Assembly (NCBI GenBank): GCA_965651255.1
Contig: CBFGRU010000012.1
Coordinates: 1 to 24,903 of the forward strand
Length of the DNA stretch: 24,903 bases
DNA from: CBFGRU01 sp965651255
Lineage (GTDB): Bacteria; Planctomycetota; Phycisphaerae; Phycisphaerales; SM1A02
Direction of reading: 5' to 3'
The stretch's first letter is position 1. Each line of letters begins with the position of its first letter. The position numbers were made by a program, and so were the translations under genes. Below are positions 9,295-16,543 of this stretch, one piece after another. The notes under the pieces are model-generated. The model saw only the letters and a program-made list of their open reading frames with translations. It searched no databases and was not told where the DNA came from.

Positions 9295-10092
9295 TCAAGA
9301 ATGCTTTACAGGTCGCGACACAATCAGTGTCGTGCCAAGCGTCATAAACACTGCGAAGGCGATCGCAACCAACAGCGCCATCGTGTTCACCTGCCCATCG
9401 AGACCATCACGGACTGCTTCTGTACACCACGTCAGTGGATTGAGTTGCATCAGGATTCGCAACCAGCGTGCCGCACCATCGATGGGAAAGAATGCTCCGG
9501 ACAAGAGCCACATTGGCATGAATAACAGATTCATGACGGCGTGAAACGCCTGCGTCGTCTCGCAGCGCCAGGCAAACATACTTCCCATGCCGGTCATGGC
9601 CATCGCCGTGAAGAAGATCGCAACCAGAGAAATTGCAACAGAGGTGAACCCGACCTCAATGCCGATCAGCGGCACGAATGCAATCAGAACTGCGCTCTGG
9701 AAGAAGGCAACCAATGTTCCACCGGCAATCTTCCCCAGTGCAATCGACCAACTCGGTGCGGGCGATACAAGAACGGATTGCAGCCATCCTTCGTTGCGAT
9801 CATCGATGATTGAAATCGTTGAGAAGATCGCCGTGAACACCGCAACCAACGTCATCATGCCGGGCAGAAGGAATCGACCATACTCGTCACCGCCCTCAAC
9901 ATCGCCTCGAAATGATTCCGCAAATCCACTGGCGAGCATAAGCCAAAGCAGCAATGGGGTTCCAATGGCGGCCACAATGCGCGCTGGCTGCCGTTTGAAT
10001 CGCAGAATCTCGCGCCACAGCAACACCCCAACGACCACGGCGCCATGGAGACGAATCCCTTGAGAATCTGTGCGCCGATGTTCATCGGGCAT
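9295..10092 (-). CDS. ABC-2 type transporter permease
   Basis: This 265-residue membrane protein has a cytoplasmic N-terminus followed by about six hydrophobic segments (roughly residues 38-58, 74-94, 116-142, 146-172, 184-203 and 238-258). The motif-like stretch LNPLTWCTEAVRDG near residue 217 is typical of ABC-2 permeases of the drug/polysaccharide/NatB-like group. ATG 10092 overlaps the 3' end of the ATPase gene by eleven bases, so the two are clearly one exporter operon. The frame continues upstream to 10287 inside the ATPase gene and that part is ignored. Substrate cannot be inferred; ABC-2 pairs of this size export drugs, lipids, glycans or sodium. Confidence 0.88.
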   Translation of the reverse strand: MPDEHRRTDSQGIRLHGAVVVGVLLWREILRFKRQPARIVAAIGTPLLLWLMLASGFAESFRGDVEGGDEYGRFLLPGMMTLVAVFTAIFSTISIIDDRNEGWLQSVLVSPAPSWSIALGKIAGGTLVAFFQSAVLIAFVPLIGIEVGFTSVAISLVAIFFTAMAMTGMGSMFAWRCETTQAFHAVMNLLFMPMWLLSGAFFPIDGAARWLRILMQLNPLTWCTEAVRDGLDGQVNTMALLVAIAFAVFMTLGTTLIVSRPVKHS

Positions 10093-11026
10093 GGTGTGGC
10101 TCCGAAGAGATGTCATCAGTCTCAAGTGATGCGCCCGTTCTGATTGCAAAGACATCGGCGAGAGTCGGTGGACTGACCGAGAACGACCATCCGTTCTCCA
10201 GGCACACCTGCGCGACGTGCGCCGCGGATTCCGTACTGCCTGCCGGCGACTGCCAGAAGCCGCCATGCCGATGCCATGAAACTCCATTCAGTACCGGCGG
10301 GTCATCCATTGCGTCATGAAGAGTCACCATGCGCTCGCCAACTTCGGAACGGAGAGTAGCCGGCGGACCTTGGGCCACGATCCGGCCATTGTGCATCAGA
10401 AGAACGAGATCGCATCGGTCGGCCTCGTCGATCAGATGAGTCGACATGAGGATCGCGACTCCGTTGTTCTCTTGCTCAGATTCAAGTCTCTGCAGAAACG
10501 TAGCACGCGCCATCGGGTCGAGACCGACGGTCGGTTCATCCAGAAGTAGCAGTTGTGGTCGATGAAGCAAAGCGCGGCATAGATCGACTCGCCGTGCCAG
10601 TCCGATCGAGAGTGTCTTGACGAGATCATCTTTCCGCTGAAGCAGGTCGTCTCGCTGTAACTCCTGCACAATTCTCTCACTCGCATCTTGCCGAGAAACA
10701 CCCATAATCGCCGCTTGGGCCTTCAGGTTCTCAGCAACGGTCAAGTGAGGGTCAAGCCCTGGTTTCTGAAAGACCACGCCGAGCAAGGTGCGCTGCGCTA
10801 TGTGGTCACTTTGGCCGAATACATGCACTGCGCCACTGTCCGGAACCTGAAGCCCCGTGATGAGCCGCATCAGGGTGCTCTTGCCGCAGCCGTTCGGGCC
10901 GAGCAATGCGATCGATCCGCCGGCCGGCAGCGAAACGGAAACGCCACAGACGGCCTCGCGACGAGGCCGGCCACGCGATGCCGGATACGAGAAATGCAGG
11001 TTGTCAATCGTCAGAGCTGTCGTCAT
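10082..11026 (-). CDS. ABC transporter ATP-binding protein (ABC-2 exporter)
   Basis: This 314-residue ATPase energises the permease encoded immediately downstream. Walker A GPNGCGKST is at 43-51, the Q-loop glutamine at 87 (VFQKPG), the signature LSIGLARR at 139-146, Walker B LLLLDEPTVGLD at 159-170 and the H-loop STHLIDEADR at 195-204. The signature carries isoleucine at the third position, where LSGG-type proteins have glycine; the second glycine is kept. A C-terminal extension of about 90 residues is common in NodI/NatA/DrrA-like proteins. ATG 11026 gives a normal N-terminus. A small possible ORF ends 30 bp upstream on the same strand and might share the transcript. Confidence 0.92.
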   Translation of the reverse strand: MTTALTIDNLHFSYPASRGRPRREAVCGVSVSLPAGGSIALLGPNGCGKSTLMRLITGLQVPDSGAVHVFGQSDHIAQRTLLGVVFQKPGLDPHLTVAENLKAQAAIMGVSRQDASERIVQELQRDDLLQRKDDLVKTLSIGLARRVDLCRALLHRPQLLLLDEPTVGLDPMARATFLQRLESEQENNGVAILMSTHLIDEADRCDLVLLMHNGRIVAQGPPATLRSEVGERMVTLHDAMDDPPVLNGVSWHRHGGFWQSPAGSTESAAHVAQVCLENGWSFSVSPPTLADVFAIRTGASLETDDISSEPHHAR

Positions 11027-11056
11027 TTCGAACCTGGAACGGTCAACGGCGGGCCA

Positions 11057-11227
11057 TCATAGCATTCCGCATCGACTTCTAATCGATGGAGTGCGATTGT
11101 GCCACAACGCATCGATCACAACTGATTCGCCGTGGTCATCCAAAGCCAAAGTGCAATACGGCCGGGGATTCGTACGGCCCCAAGACCAGCTCTCGACGTC
11201 GTCATCGAAGCTTATGGAAGTGGTCAT
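11057..11227 (-). CDS. Possible 56-residue hypothetical protein (or gene remnant)
   Basis: From ATG 11227 an unrecognised 56-residue reading frame runs to TGA at 11057, ending 30 bp before the ABC ATPase start. It opens MTTSISFDDDVESWSWGRT, is acidic early and basic late, and contains DDHGESVVIDALWHN, which looks more protein-like than a chance frame. Third-position GC is similar to nearby genes. No convincing ribosome site precedes the ATG. The same frame remains protein-like upstream through a TGA, so it may be the 3' part of a decayed gene rather than an intact small gene. No function is proposed. Confidence 0.35.
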   Translation of the reverse strand: MTTSISFDDDVESWSWGRTNPRPYCTLALDDHGESVVIDALWHNRTPSIRSRCGML

Positions 11228-11338
11228 GCAAACTCAGGCCCGCGCCACTGGAGATGCTGCGGTGCACAGAGCGCTGTCCATACACATCGGTCGATCATCA
11301 GGGCTCAAGTCCCCGAGCCGCAGTTGCGAACAAAGCGG

Positions 11339-11497
11339 TCACTGGCGATCCATGCCTAAGAGCAGCCAATTTGAGGCGTCCGGAACACCGGGGTCGTCCA
11401 CGCTCAAAGCAGGTAGGCGGCCGTTGTCTGTTCTGTCCTTCGGATGGGTTGGGTCAATGCATCGGTCGCTCGCGCCGGTGGAGACAACCAAGACCAC
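11339..11497 (-). CDS. Possible 52-residue hypothetical ORF (or gene remnant)
   Basis: GTG 11497 opens a 52-residue frame in the same phase as the small ORF at 11057-11227. It starts VVLVVSTGASDRCIDP, includes VDDPGVPDASNWLLLG and ends at TGA 11339-11341. The codon pattern looks coding, and the opposite strand shows a long serine-rich shadow frame of the kind seen opposite proven genes in this window. There is no clear ribosome site and no recognised domain. With the ORF above, it covers most of the 520-bp space between the antiporter and the ABC ATPase, where no RNA gene was recognised. Confidence 0.25.
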   Translation of the reverse strand: MVLVVSTGASDRCIDPTHPKDRTDNGRLPALSVDDPGVPDASNWLLLGMDRQ

Positions 11498-11545
11498 ATC
11501 GCATTATCTGGCGGTGCAACCGGCCTTGAGGTCTGCCTGACGAAG

Positions 11546-13057
11546 TCAAACGAGGAAGAGCAGAGTGATGATTATGAAGATCGGGATGAGGACCGGGATG
11601 GAGTACTTGAACATGTAGCCGGGGAAGCTGGGCATGCGGACGCCGGATTGCTCAGCGATGGCCTTTACCATGAAATTTGGTCCGTTGCCGATGTAGGTCA
11701 TAGCGCCCATGAAGACCGCGCCCAGACTGACCGCCGTCAACAGCATGACGGGTACAGTCGCACCGGATGCAAGAGTGACGACATCAACGCCCTCGGCCAC
11801 CGGCATCTCACGACCAAGGGTGAAGAACACAACGTATGTCGGTGCGTTATCGAGGAAAGCGGAGAGTCCACCGGTTGCCCAGAAGTACTGCCACGGCTGA
11901 TTCATCCGTTCGCTGATAGCACCGCCGTATGCCTTGAGAACTTCCAGCGGTACTTGCATCGCAATGAAGATACCGATGAACAGCGCAGCGACTTCTGCAA
12001 TAGCTGCGTAGTTGAACTTGTTGAACTCTCGTACTCCGCGGGGTGTCATGGCCAGCGAGAGACCGACCAGTACCAGCATGATGATTTCTCGCAGGAACGG
12101 AAATGGCGTCCAATTGGTCAATGGAAGCGGCTTCTTGTCATTGACAAAGGCCACCGCAAGAACCACGCCGGTGAGAAGGAGAACATTTACGATCCCCTGC
12201 ATCCGTAACGGTTCGCGTTGCCGTGAACTCTGGACAAGACTCGAGAAGTCCTCTTTCCGGTAGGCGACTGTATCCCAAATGTAGTAAACCACCAGAAGTA
12301 CCGCACACGCTACCGCCCATTCCATCCAGAGATTCATGGTCCAGAAGAATGGAACGCCGTAGAGGAAGCCGAGGAACAAGGGCGGGTCACCAATCGGTAG
12401 AAGTGTTCCGCCAACGTTACTCACAAGAAAGATGAAGAACACCACAGTGTGTGTGACACGCTTTCGCTCAGCGTTTGTCTTCAGAAGTGGTCGAATGAGC
12501 AACATGCTCGCGCCAGTCGTCCCGATGAAGCTTGCAATCCCGGCTCCGATGGCCAGGAAGGCGGTGTTGGTCAACGGCTTGGCCGCCAGGTCGCCCTTCA
12601 GGCAGATGCCGCCAGAAATGACGTAAAGACTAAAAAGTAGAACGATGAACGGAATGTACTCGGCGACAATCGCATGTTCGAGGACCAGCGGAACGGCACC
12701 GGTGCCGGCAGTCAGCACATAAAACGCAATGGTGGCCCCGGCGCACACCATCGACACTCCTAGTCGATTGAGATTGTTCTCCCACCAGTGGTGGGTCGCT
12801 GGAATCAATGGCAGAAAGGCAATGCACCCAAGGATCGCAACGAAGGGAAGGATGCCGATCCCCCAGAAGTGAGGTGCATGTACTTCATGGTGTTCTGCAT
12901 GGCCGCCATGGGCCATGGACCCGTAAATGAGCAACCCGACGATGACCGCCCCAACCACAATCGAGATTGCGTTTACGGGACCAAGTCGGGAGAGCAGCGA
13001 GCCGCTTGACGATGGTGCATGCGAGGTGTGCATGTTCATGGCAACGTGCGAACTCAT
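11546..13057 (-). CDS. NhaD-like sodium/proton antiporter (ion transporter superfamily)
   Basis: This 503-residue membrane protein has about twelve to thirteen hydrophobic segments arranged as two inverted halves. Family signatures are FIGTTGASMLLIRPLL (177-192) with NVGGTLLPIGDPPLFLGF (214-231) in the first half, and GGLSAFLDNAPTYVVFF (396-412) with YIGNGPNFMVKA (455-466) in the second. These match the NhaD/ArsB/CitM ion-transporter superfamily, and the GDPP plus DNAPT pattern favours sodium/proton exchange over citrate, though this is not decisive. A histidine-rich loop (six His in residues 50-63) follows the first membrane segment. ATG 13072 is also in frame, but ATG 13057 has GAGGA with an eight-base spacer and is preferred. 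The upstream region carries a strong secondary structure, listed separately. Confidence 0.85.
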   Translation of the reverse strand: MSSHVAMNMHTSHAPSSSGSLLSRLGPVNAISIVVGAVIVGLLIYGSMAHGGHAEHHEVHAPHFWGIGILPFVAILGCIAFLPLIPATHHWWENNLNRLGVSMVCAGATIAFYVLTAGTGAVPLVLEHAIVAEYIPFIVLLFSLYVISGGICLKGDLAAKPLTNTAFLAIGAGIASFIGTTGASMLLIRPLLKTNAERKRVTHTVVFFIFLVSNVGGTLLPIGDPPLFLGFLYGVPFFWTMNLWMEWAVACAVLLVVYYIWDTVAYRKEDFSSLVQSSRQREPLRMQGIVNVLLLTGVVLAVAFVNDKKPLPLTNWTPFPFLREIIMLVLVGLSLAMTPRGVREFNKFNYAAIAEVAALFIGIFIAMQVPLEVLKAYGGAISERMNQPWQYFWATGGLSAFLDNAPTYVVFFTLGREMPVAEGVDVVTLASGATVPVMLLTAVSLGAVFMGAMTYIGNGPNFMVKAIAEQSGVRMPSFPGYMFKYSIPVLIPIFIIITLLFLV

Positions 13058-13080
13058 TGTGTCGTTCCTCATTGCAACGC

Positions 13081-13139
13081 CAACGAGGAGTGAGCTACGA
13101 CCTCTGGTCGTCGCGAAAGGATACTCGCGCTCGTCGTTG
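13081..13139 (-). promoter_or_regulatory. Structured 5' leader (three-way junction), candidate riboswitch
   Basis: Read on the minus strand, 13139-13130 pairs with 13090-13081 (nine of ten pairs, one C-C mismatch). Directly inside it are a 5-bp hairpin (CGCGA/TCGCG, 13129-13125 with 13116-13112, loop of eight) and, with no spacer, a 6-bp hairpin (ACGACC/GGTCGT, 13111-13106 with 13102-13097, loop AGA). A six-base joint closes the junction. The 3' strand of the outer helix contains CTCCTC (13090-13085), complementary to the antiporter's GAGGA ribosome site at 13070-13066, so the two pairings could compete. Position and logic are those of a translational riboswitch. I cannot match it to a named class; sodium, lithium or pH sensing would suit the gene. 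This is inference from hand pairing only. Confidence 0.4.
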
Positions 13140-13289
13140 CGTGTTTGACTACCTTTGGGAATTGCTCACCGGTCAGGGCCGATGCACTGAGCTGCCGTCC
13201 GCCCCAGGATCGTGTGCCTGTGCATTGTCCCAGGCGAATTGAGATTCGTCTCATCTTCGTGTGTCGGTCAATCTGTCTCTCGTTCCGAG

Positions 13290-13481
13290 TCAAATCAGTA
13301 CCTGGCGCCGCACGCCGAAGCGTTGTGCGCCAACGAGAGATCGACGAAAAAGATGAACCAGTTCAACAAAAAGAGGGGAGAGAGCCAGTTTACCCCCATG
13401 GCGGGTCCAGCCGGGCCTCCCCGGTCAGTTCTCAGATTAATGAAGAAGTCCGGGAGGCGATCAGTCGTGTCTAGAAATTGA
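13290..13481. other. Multi-frame open block between lptD and the antiporter; candidate conserved or dispersed element
   Basis: This block lies downstream of lptD. It is open in two forward frames (one ending at 13481, containing FTPMAGPAGPPRSVLRLMKK; another ending at 13474) and in one reverse frame. The reverse frame contains an ATG (13399) that would give a 34-residue hydrophobic peptide ending at 13295 (MGVNWLSPLFLLNWFIFF at its start). None has a well-placed ribosome site. The simultaneous openness and the short GC palindrome (CCGGG/CCCGG around 13415-13430) suggest a constrained non-coding or repeated element rather than a gene. I have an impression that such sequences recur in planctomycete genomes but cannot check it. 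Together with the antiporter leader this accounts for most of the 413-bp gap. Confidence 0.3.
13368..13397 (-). terminator. Weak candidate terminator after lptD
   Basis: On the minus strand a G5 run (13397-13393) can pair with CCCC (13378-13375), followed by TC and five T residues (13372-13368). It lies about 75 bases past the lptD stop. The stem is short and the loop long (about 14-15 bases), so this is only a possible end for the ribH-nusB-ftsY-lptD transcript. Confidence 0.22.
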
Positions 13482-16400
13482 CTCGACCGAGCGAGGCACT
13501 GACCTGCGTCTCATCCTGAATCTCGTCGTAACGGATACTGACGACAAAGTCGAAGTCCGGGAAGCTTCGGATTACTCGCAACCGCACCGAGCGAAACTCG
13601 TCTTCGCGCAGGTCCCACTGCGGGGTCACCGAAAGTGCGTACTTGGGCGTCATCCGATAGTACCAGCCGATGTCAAGCAGTTCTGTATCGCTTGGGTCGA
13701 TGTACCGCATTTCCACATACGTTGTGAATATTGGCGAGTGACGCAGTTCGGCACCGATTGATCCGCGACCGACCCGCGAATGCTCGAGGTCATAGATGGT
13801 CTCCCCGACAACCGCGAGCGTGTCGCTCAATTCCCAGATTGCGGTCGCTTCAATGTGATCCCCCATACGCGAAAGTTCCGGTCGATAGTCGAAGAACTGC
13901 GGTACGGGCCCTTCCGCATCACTGTCACCCGACACCAACACCAGCCCGGTATCGATCGTAAGGAAATCCACTGATCGCCATCGACCGGGGCCACCGCGCT
14001 GAGTCTGCCAGGTGTTTCGTACTCCAAGACGCATCGCAGCTCCGGTGGCAATGGACTCCACGTCACTGTCAAACACGGGGAGGTCCGACTGATCAACGTT
14101 GCTATAGGCGTACCACAATGCGAGACTCGGCTCCACGATGTGCCTGATTCGATGCAGGTCGAACACCTGGCTCTCAACGTTGTTGTTCACTCGCTGCAAC
14201 GTCGTGGAGAAGCGGATACCAGCCGCGCCGTAATAGCGCAGGTCATCCGCATCAGAGCTGAACTCCTCGAAGTCGTTGTCGTAGGCAGTGAATCGCCCGA
14301 CGAGGAACGGTGTAGTTTCAATGGCGCCCCACCGAGATGGGATTGAGAATTCATGTCGAGTGTCAAAGCGTCCGACATACTCGCGCGGGAATCCTGCGCC
14401 CCGGTATCGATCAATGAAGCGATCATCAGGCCCCAGCCCGAAACCCTGCTGACGGATACCGAGTTCGCTCGGGCTGTGTTCTTCGAAGTTGAAGCGCATT
14501 CGTGAGACGCGGTACTCGCTCGACCACTTCACATCGCCATTGAATATCTCATCATTGAACCGGCGGTAAGAAAACTCGGGCACACGATCAACCGTGAACT
14601 GGCGGCTTGCGAGGAGATACTCATTTGAGAGAAAGTCATGAAGATCATACTTGAGCAATGCTGTAAAAGCCGTTGAATCACCCACATCGCGGAGCTCAAG
14701 ACTGGTTTCATACTCTCGTCGCTGCTCGAAATCATCATCGCGCCACGTTGTCATAAACGATTCATCGCTGATGTACGAGAACTGCGCAAAAAGTTGAGTT
14801 GTTGGATTGAGGTCGAGGCGCTGTTCCCACAGTGCGTAGCCGCGAAACTCGTTGTCCTGTTCAACATCACGGCCGGCACTCGTGCGGTCGGTCCCGTTGT
14901 CGAAGAGACCATAAAGATCAATCAGCCCATTGCTGTCAGAGAAGTCATACTCGAATCTCAATCCACCACCAGCACCGCGCGCTGTAAAGGCATCAAGCTG
15001 CAGTTCGACATCAACGCCAGAGGGTCGGCGTTTGCCGAGTAGAGCAAAAAGATCCCACGTCGTTTCGACTTCAACCCCATTGTTGTCACTATGCCCAAGG
15101 TCGATTCGCCGCAAGGGAATTGAGTCGATTGTTCCTGAGAGTTGCGGCCACCAGAAGAGCGGTACGTTTCCGGCACGCAGCGTATTGCCTTCGGAGACAT
15201 AGAACGTCTCACTCGACTCAACCTCACCCTCAACTGGTCGTTCAGTAACGGTGATTCGACGTGCTCCAATTGACAGGTGGGGCGTAAAGAATTCACTAGC
15301 GCTGATGGTGGCACGTTCTGCGGTCCATTCAGTGCGAGCAACCTGCCGCATTTCTTCAGCACGTGCGTACACCGGGCGATTCACCAAACGGGAATACGTA
15401 CGAAGGACTGCATCGAGCACAATGGCACGATTCTGTCGAAAGTCGTAGTAGACCTGCTCACCACGGACCGTGTATTCACCGTCCGTGGCGACGACGTTTC
15501 CTTCAAGGTAAACGCCGCGCACATTCGCGGCGCTCATCCCACTACTGATTTCAGCAAGCTTCGCGGGATCTGTAAGTGGGAATGGGTCGACATACACAAC
15601 TGCACGCTGTGCGGTGAGTGTGAGTCTCGACCATTGCTCCCGGCCACGAAAGTCAGCATACTCAAGCACAAACTCGCCCGTCACGAGAATTGCGTTCTCC
15701 GCCTCACCTTCAATGATGTCGATCTGTTGCGCAGTGAAGGCCACGGTGCCATCTGGAACAAAGAGGGGAATGGCTGCAGACTCACTTGCGCCGGGCAGTG
15801 TGACCGTCGATGGCAGGACTTCACGTGCAAGGTCGGCAGCCATTGAGGGGGAGCGACCGACTTCCAGTTGCGGTGAACTTGGTGGCGCGACCCCATCAAT
15901 CTGCGGACGGCGGCGCAGCTCGAGTTGCCCGGCAACGACCCGGCGAAGGTACTGCCCCAATCGAGTCTCACCCTTGGCAACAATGGCCTCGCCACCGGGA
16001 CGACGCTCATCGAGCAATGCGACATTCAGCACCACCTCACCACGTGCCGACCCGGTGATCAGGAGTTGCGAACCCTCCGCTCCGAGGCCCGCTCGTTTGC
16101 TTGAATCAAGGACCTCCTCGAAGTACACCGCGACCTGATTGATCAGGCCATCCGCGCTTGGAATCCGATTCAACCAGACCGTTGCCTGTTGTCCGGAAAA
16201 ATGAAAATCTCCGATTGAGACTCGCACGTCGCCAGTGAGCAGAAGCCGCTTCGTATCGTCAACTGTCCACGTGTTTGCACGTGTGGCATTGAATCGAATG
16301 GGCGCGGTGATCGGCTCCACCGGCAAGACGACGCCGGTGAGTCGATCGCCGCTGATTCGAATCGACTCCTGAGCGGTGATTTCCAGTGCGGACAGGAGGA

Positions 16401-16494
16401 CCAATAGAATCGCTGAAAGCACGGACCAGCGTGCTATGGCTGCGGCGCGATTCGCCTGCCGTTGAGCTGAAGGATGGGCTGCAAGTCCGTCCAC
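13471..16494 (-). CDS. lptD: LptD-like LPS-assembly outer-membrane protein
   Basis: This 1007-residue protein is predicted to insert lipopolysaccharide into the outer leaflet. A signal peptide spans residues about 1-42 (basic lead, hydrophobic VLSAILLVLLSALEI, cleavage near TAQ-ES). Residues about 45-440 contain OstA/LptA-like jellyroll segments, with repeated motif starts LLLTGDVRV (84-92), ILVTGEFVL (269-277) and YLEGNVVAT (329-337). AGNVPLFWWPQLSG (441-454) resembles the LptD junction with the barrel. The rest is a beta-barrel of alternating strands ending in an aromatic residue (GRVNF), as outer-membrane proteins do. There is no cysteine at all, unlike the disulfide-dependent E. coli protein. 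The start is GTG 16494, 49 bp after ftsY; its ribosome site is weak. An LPS-free organosolvent-tolerance-type homologue is the main alternative. Confidence 0.85.
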   Translation of the reverse strand: MDGLAAHPSAQRQANRAAAIARWSVLSAILLVLLSALEITAQESIRISGDRLTGVVLPVEPITAPIRFNATRANTWTVDDTKRLLLTGDVRVSIGDFHFSGQQATVWLNRIPSADGLINQVAVYFEEVLDSSKRAGLGAEGSQLLITGSARGEVVLNVALLDERRPGGEAIVAKGETRLGQYLRRVVAGQLELRRRPQIDGVAPPSSPQLEVGRSPSMAADLAREVLPSTVTLPGASESAAIPLFVPDGTVAFTAQQIDIIEGEAENAILVTGEFVLEYADFRGREQWSRLTLTAQRAVVYVDPFPLTDPAKLAEISSGMSAANVRGVYLEGNVVATDGEYTVRGEQVYYDFRQNRAIVLDAVLRTYSRLVNRPVYARAEEMRQVARTEWTAERATISASEFFTPHLSIGARRITVTERPVEGEVESSETFYVSEGNTLRAGNVPLFWWPQLSGTIDSIPLRRIDLGHSDNNGVEVETTWDLFALLGKRRPSGVDVELQLDAFTARGAGGGLRFEYDFSDSNGLIDLYGLFDNGTDRTSAGRDVEQDNEFRGYALWEQRLDLNPTTQLFAQFSYISDESFMTTWRDDDFEQRREYETSLELRDVGDSTAFTALLKYDLHDFLSNEYLLASRQFTVDRVPEFSYRRFNDEIFNGDVKWSSEYRVSRMRFNFEEHSPSELGIRQQGFGLGPDDRFIDRYRGAGFPREYVGRFDTRHEFSIPSRWGAIETTPFLVGRFTAYDNDFEEFSSDADDLRYYGAAGIRFSTTLQRVNNNVESQVFDLHRIRHIVEPSLALWYAYSNVDQSDLPVFDSDVESIATGAAMRLGVRNTWQTQRGGPGRWRSVDFLTIDTGLVLVSGDSDAEGPVPQFFDYRPELSRMGDHIEATAIWELSDTLAVVGETIYDLEHSRVGRGSIGAELRHSPIFTTYVEMRYIDPSDTELLDIGWYYRMTPKYALSVTPQWDLREDEFRSVRLRVIRSFPDFDFVVSIRYDEIQDETQVSASLGRVNF

Positions 16495-16543
16495 GCGGCG
16501 GATGATACCGAAGCGGCGCGACTCTCACAATGCTGACCCCACC

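Noticed and set aside
11257..11323. tRNA-like fold: CTGCGGT pairs with GCCGCAG, with a T-arm-like CTCAAGT loop before it
   Set aside because: Only 67 bases, an extra base before the acceptor strand, a T stem with a mismatch, altered T loop, and no acceptable D or anticodon arm.
10857..11540. 227-residue plus-strand ORF across the ATPase start and the gap
   Set aside because: Serine-rich frame antisense to the ATPase; the pattern is that of a shadow of a minus-strand coding phase.
13069..13293. 74-residue minus-strand ORF whose TGA overlaps ATG 13072 of the antiporter
   Set aside because: TTG start without ribosome site, Arg/Ser/Thr/Gln-rich composition typical of non-coding DNA, and it overlaps the structured leader. 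A leader peptide is not excluded.
13073..13470. Strong rho-independent terminator after lptD or within the antiporter leader
   Set aside because: Only one weak stem with a five-T tract was found (13368-13397); the leader hairpins are not followed by T tracts.
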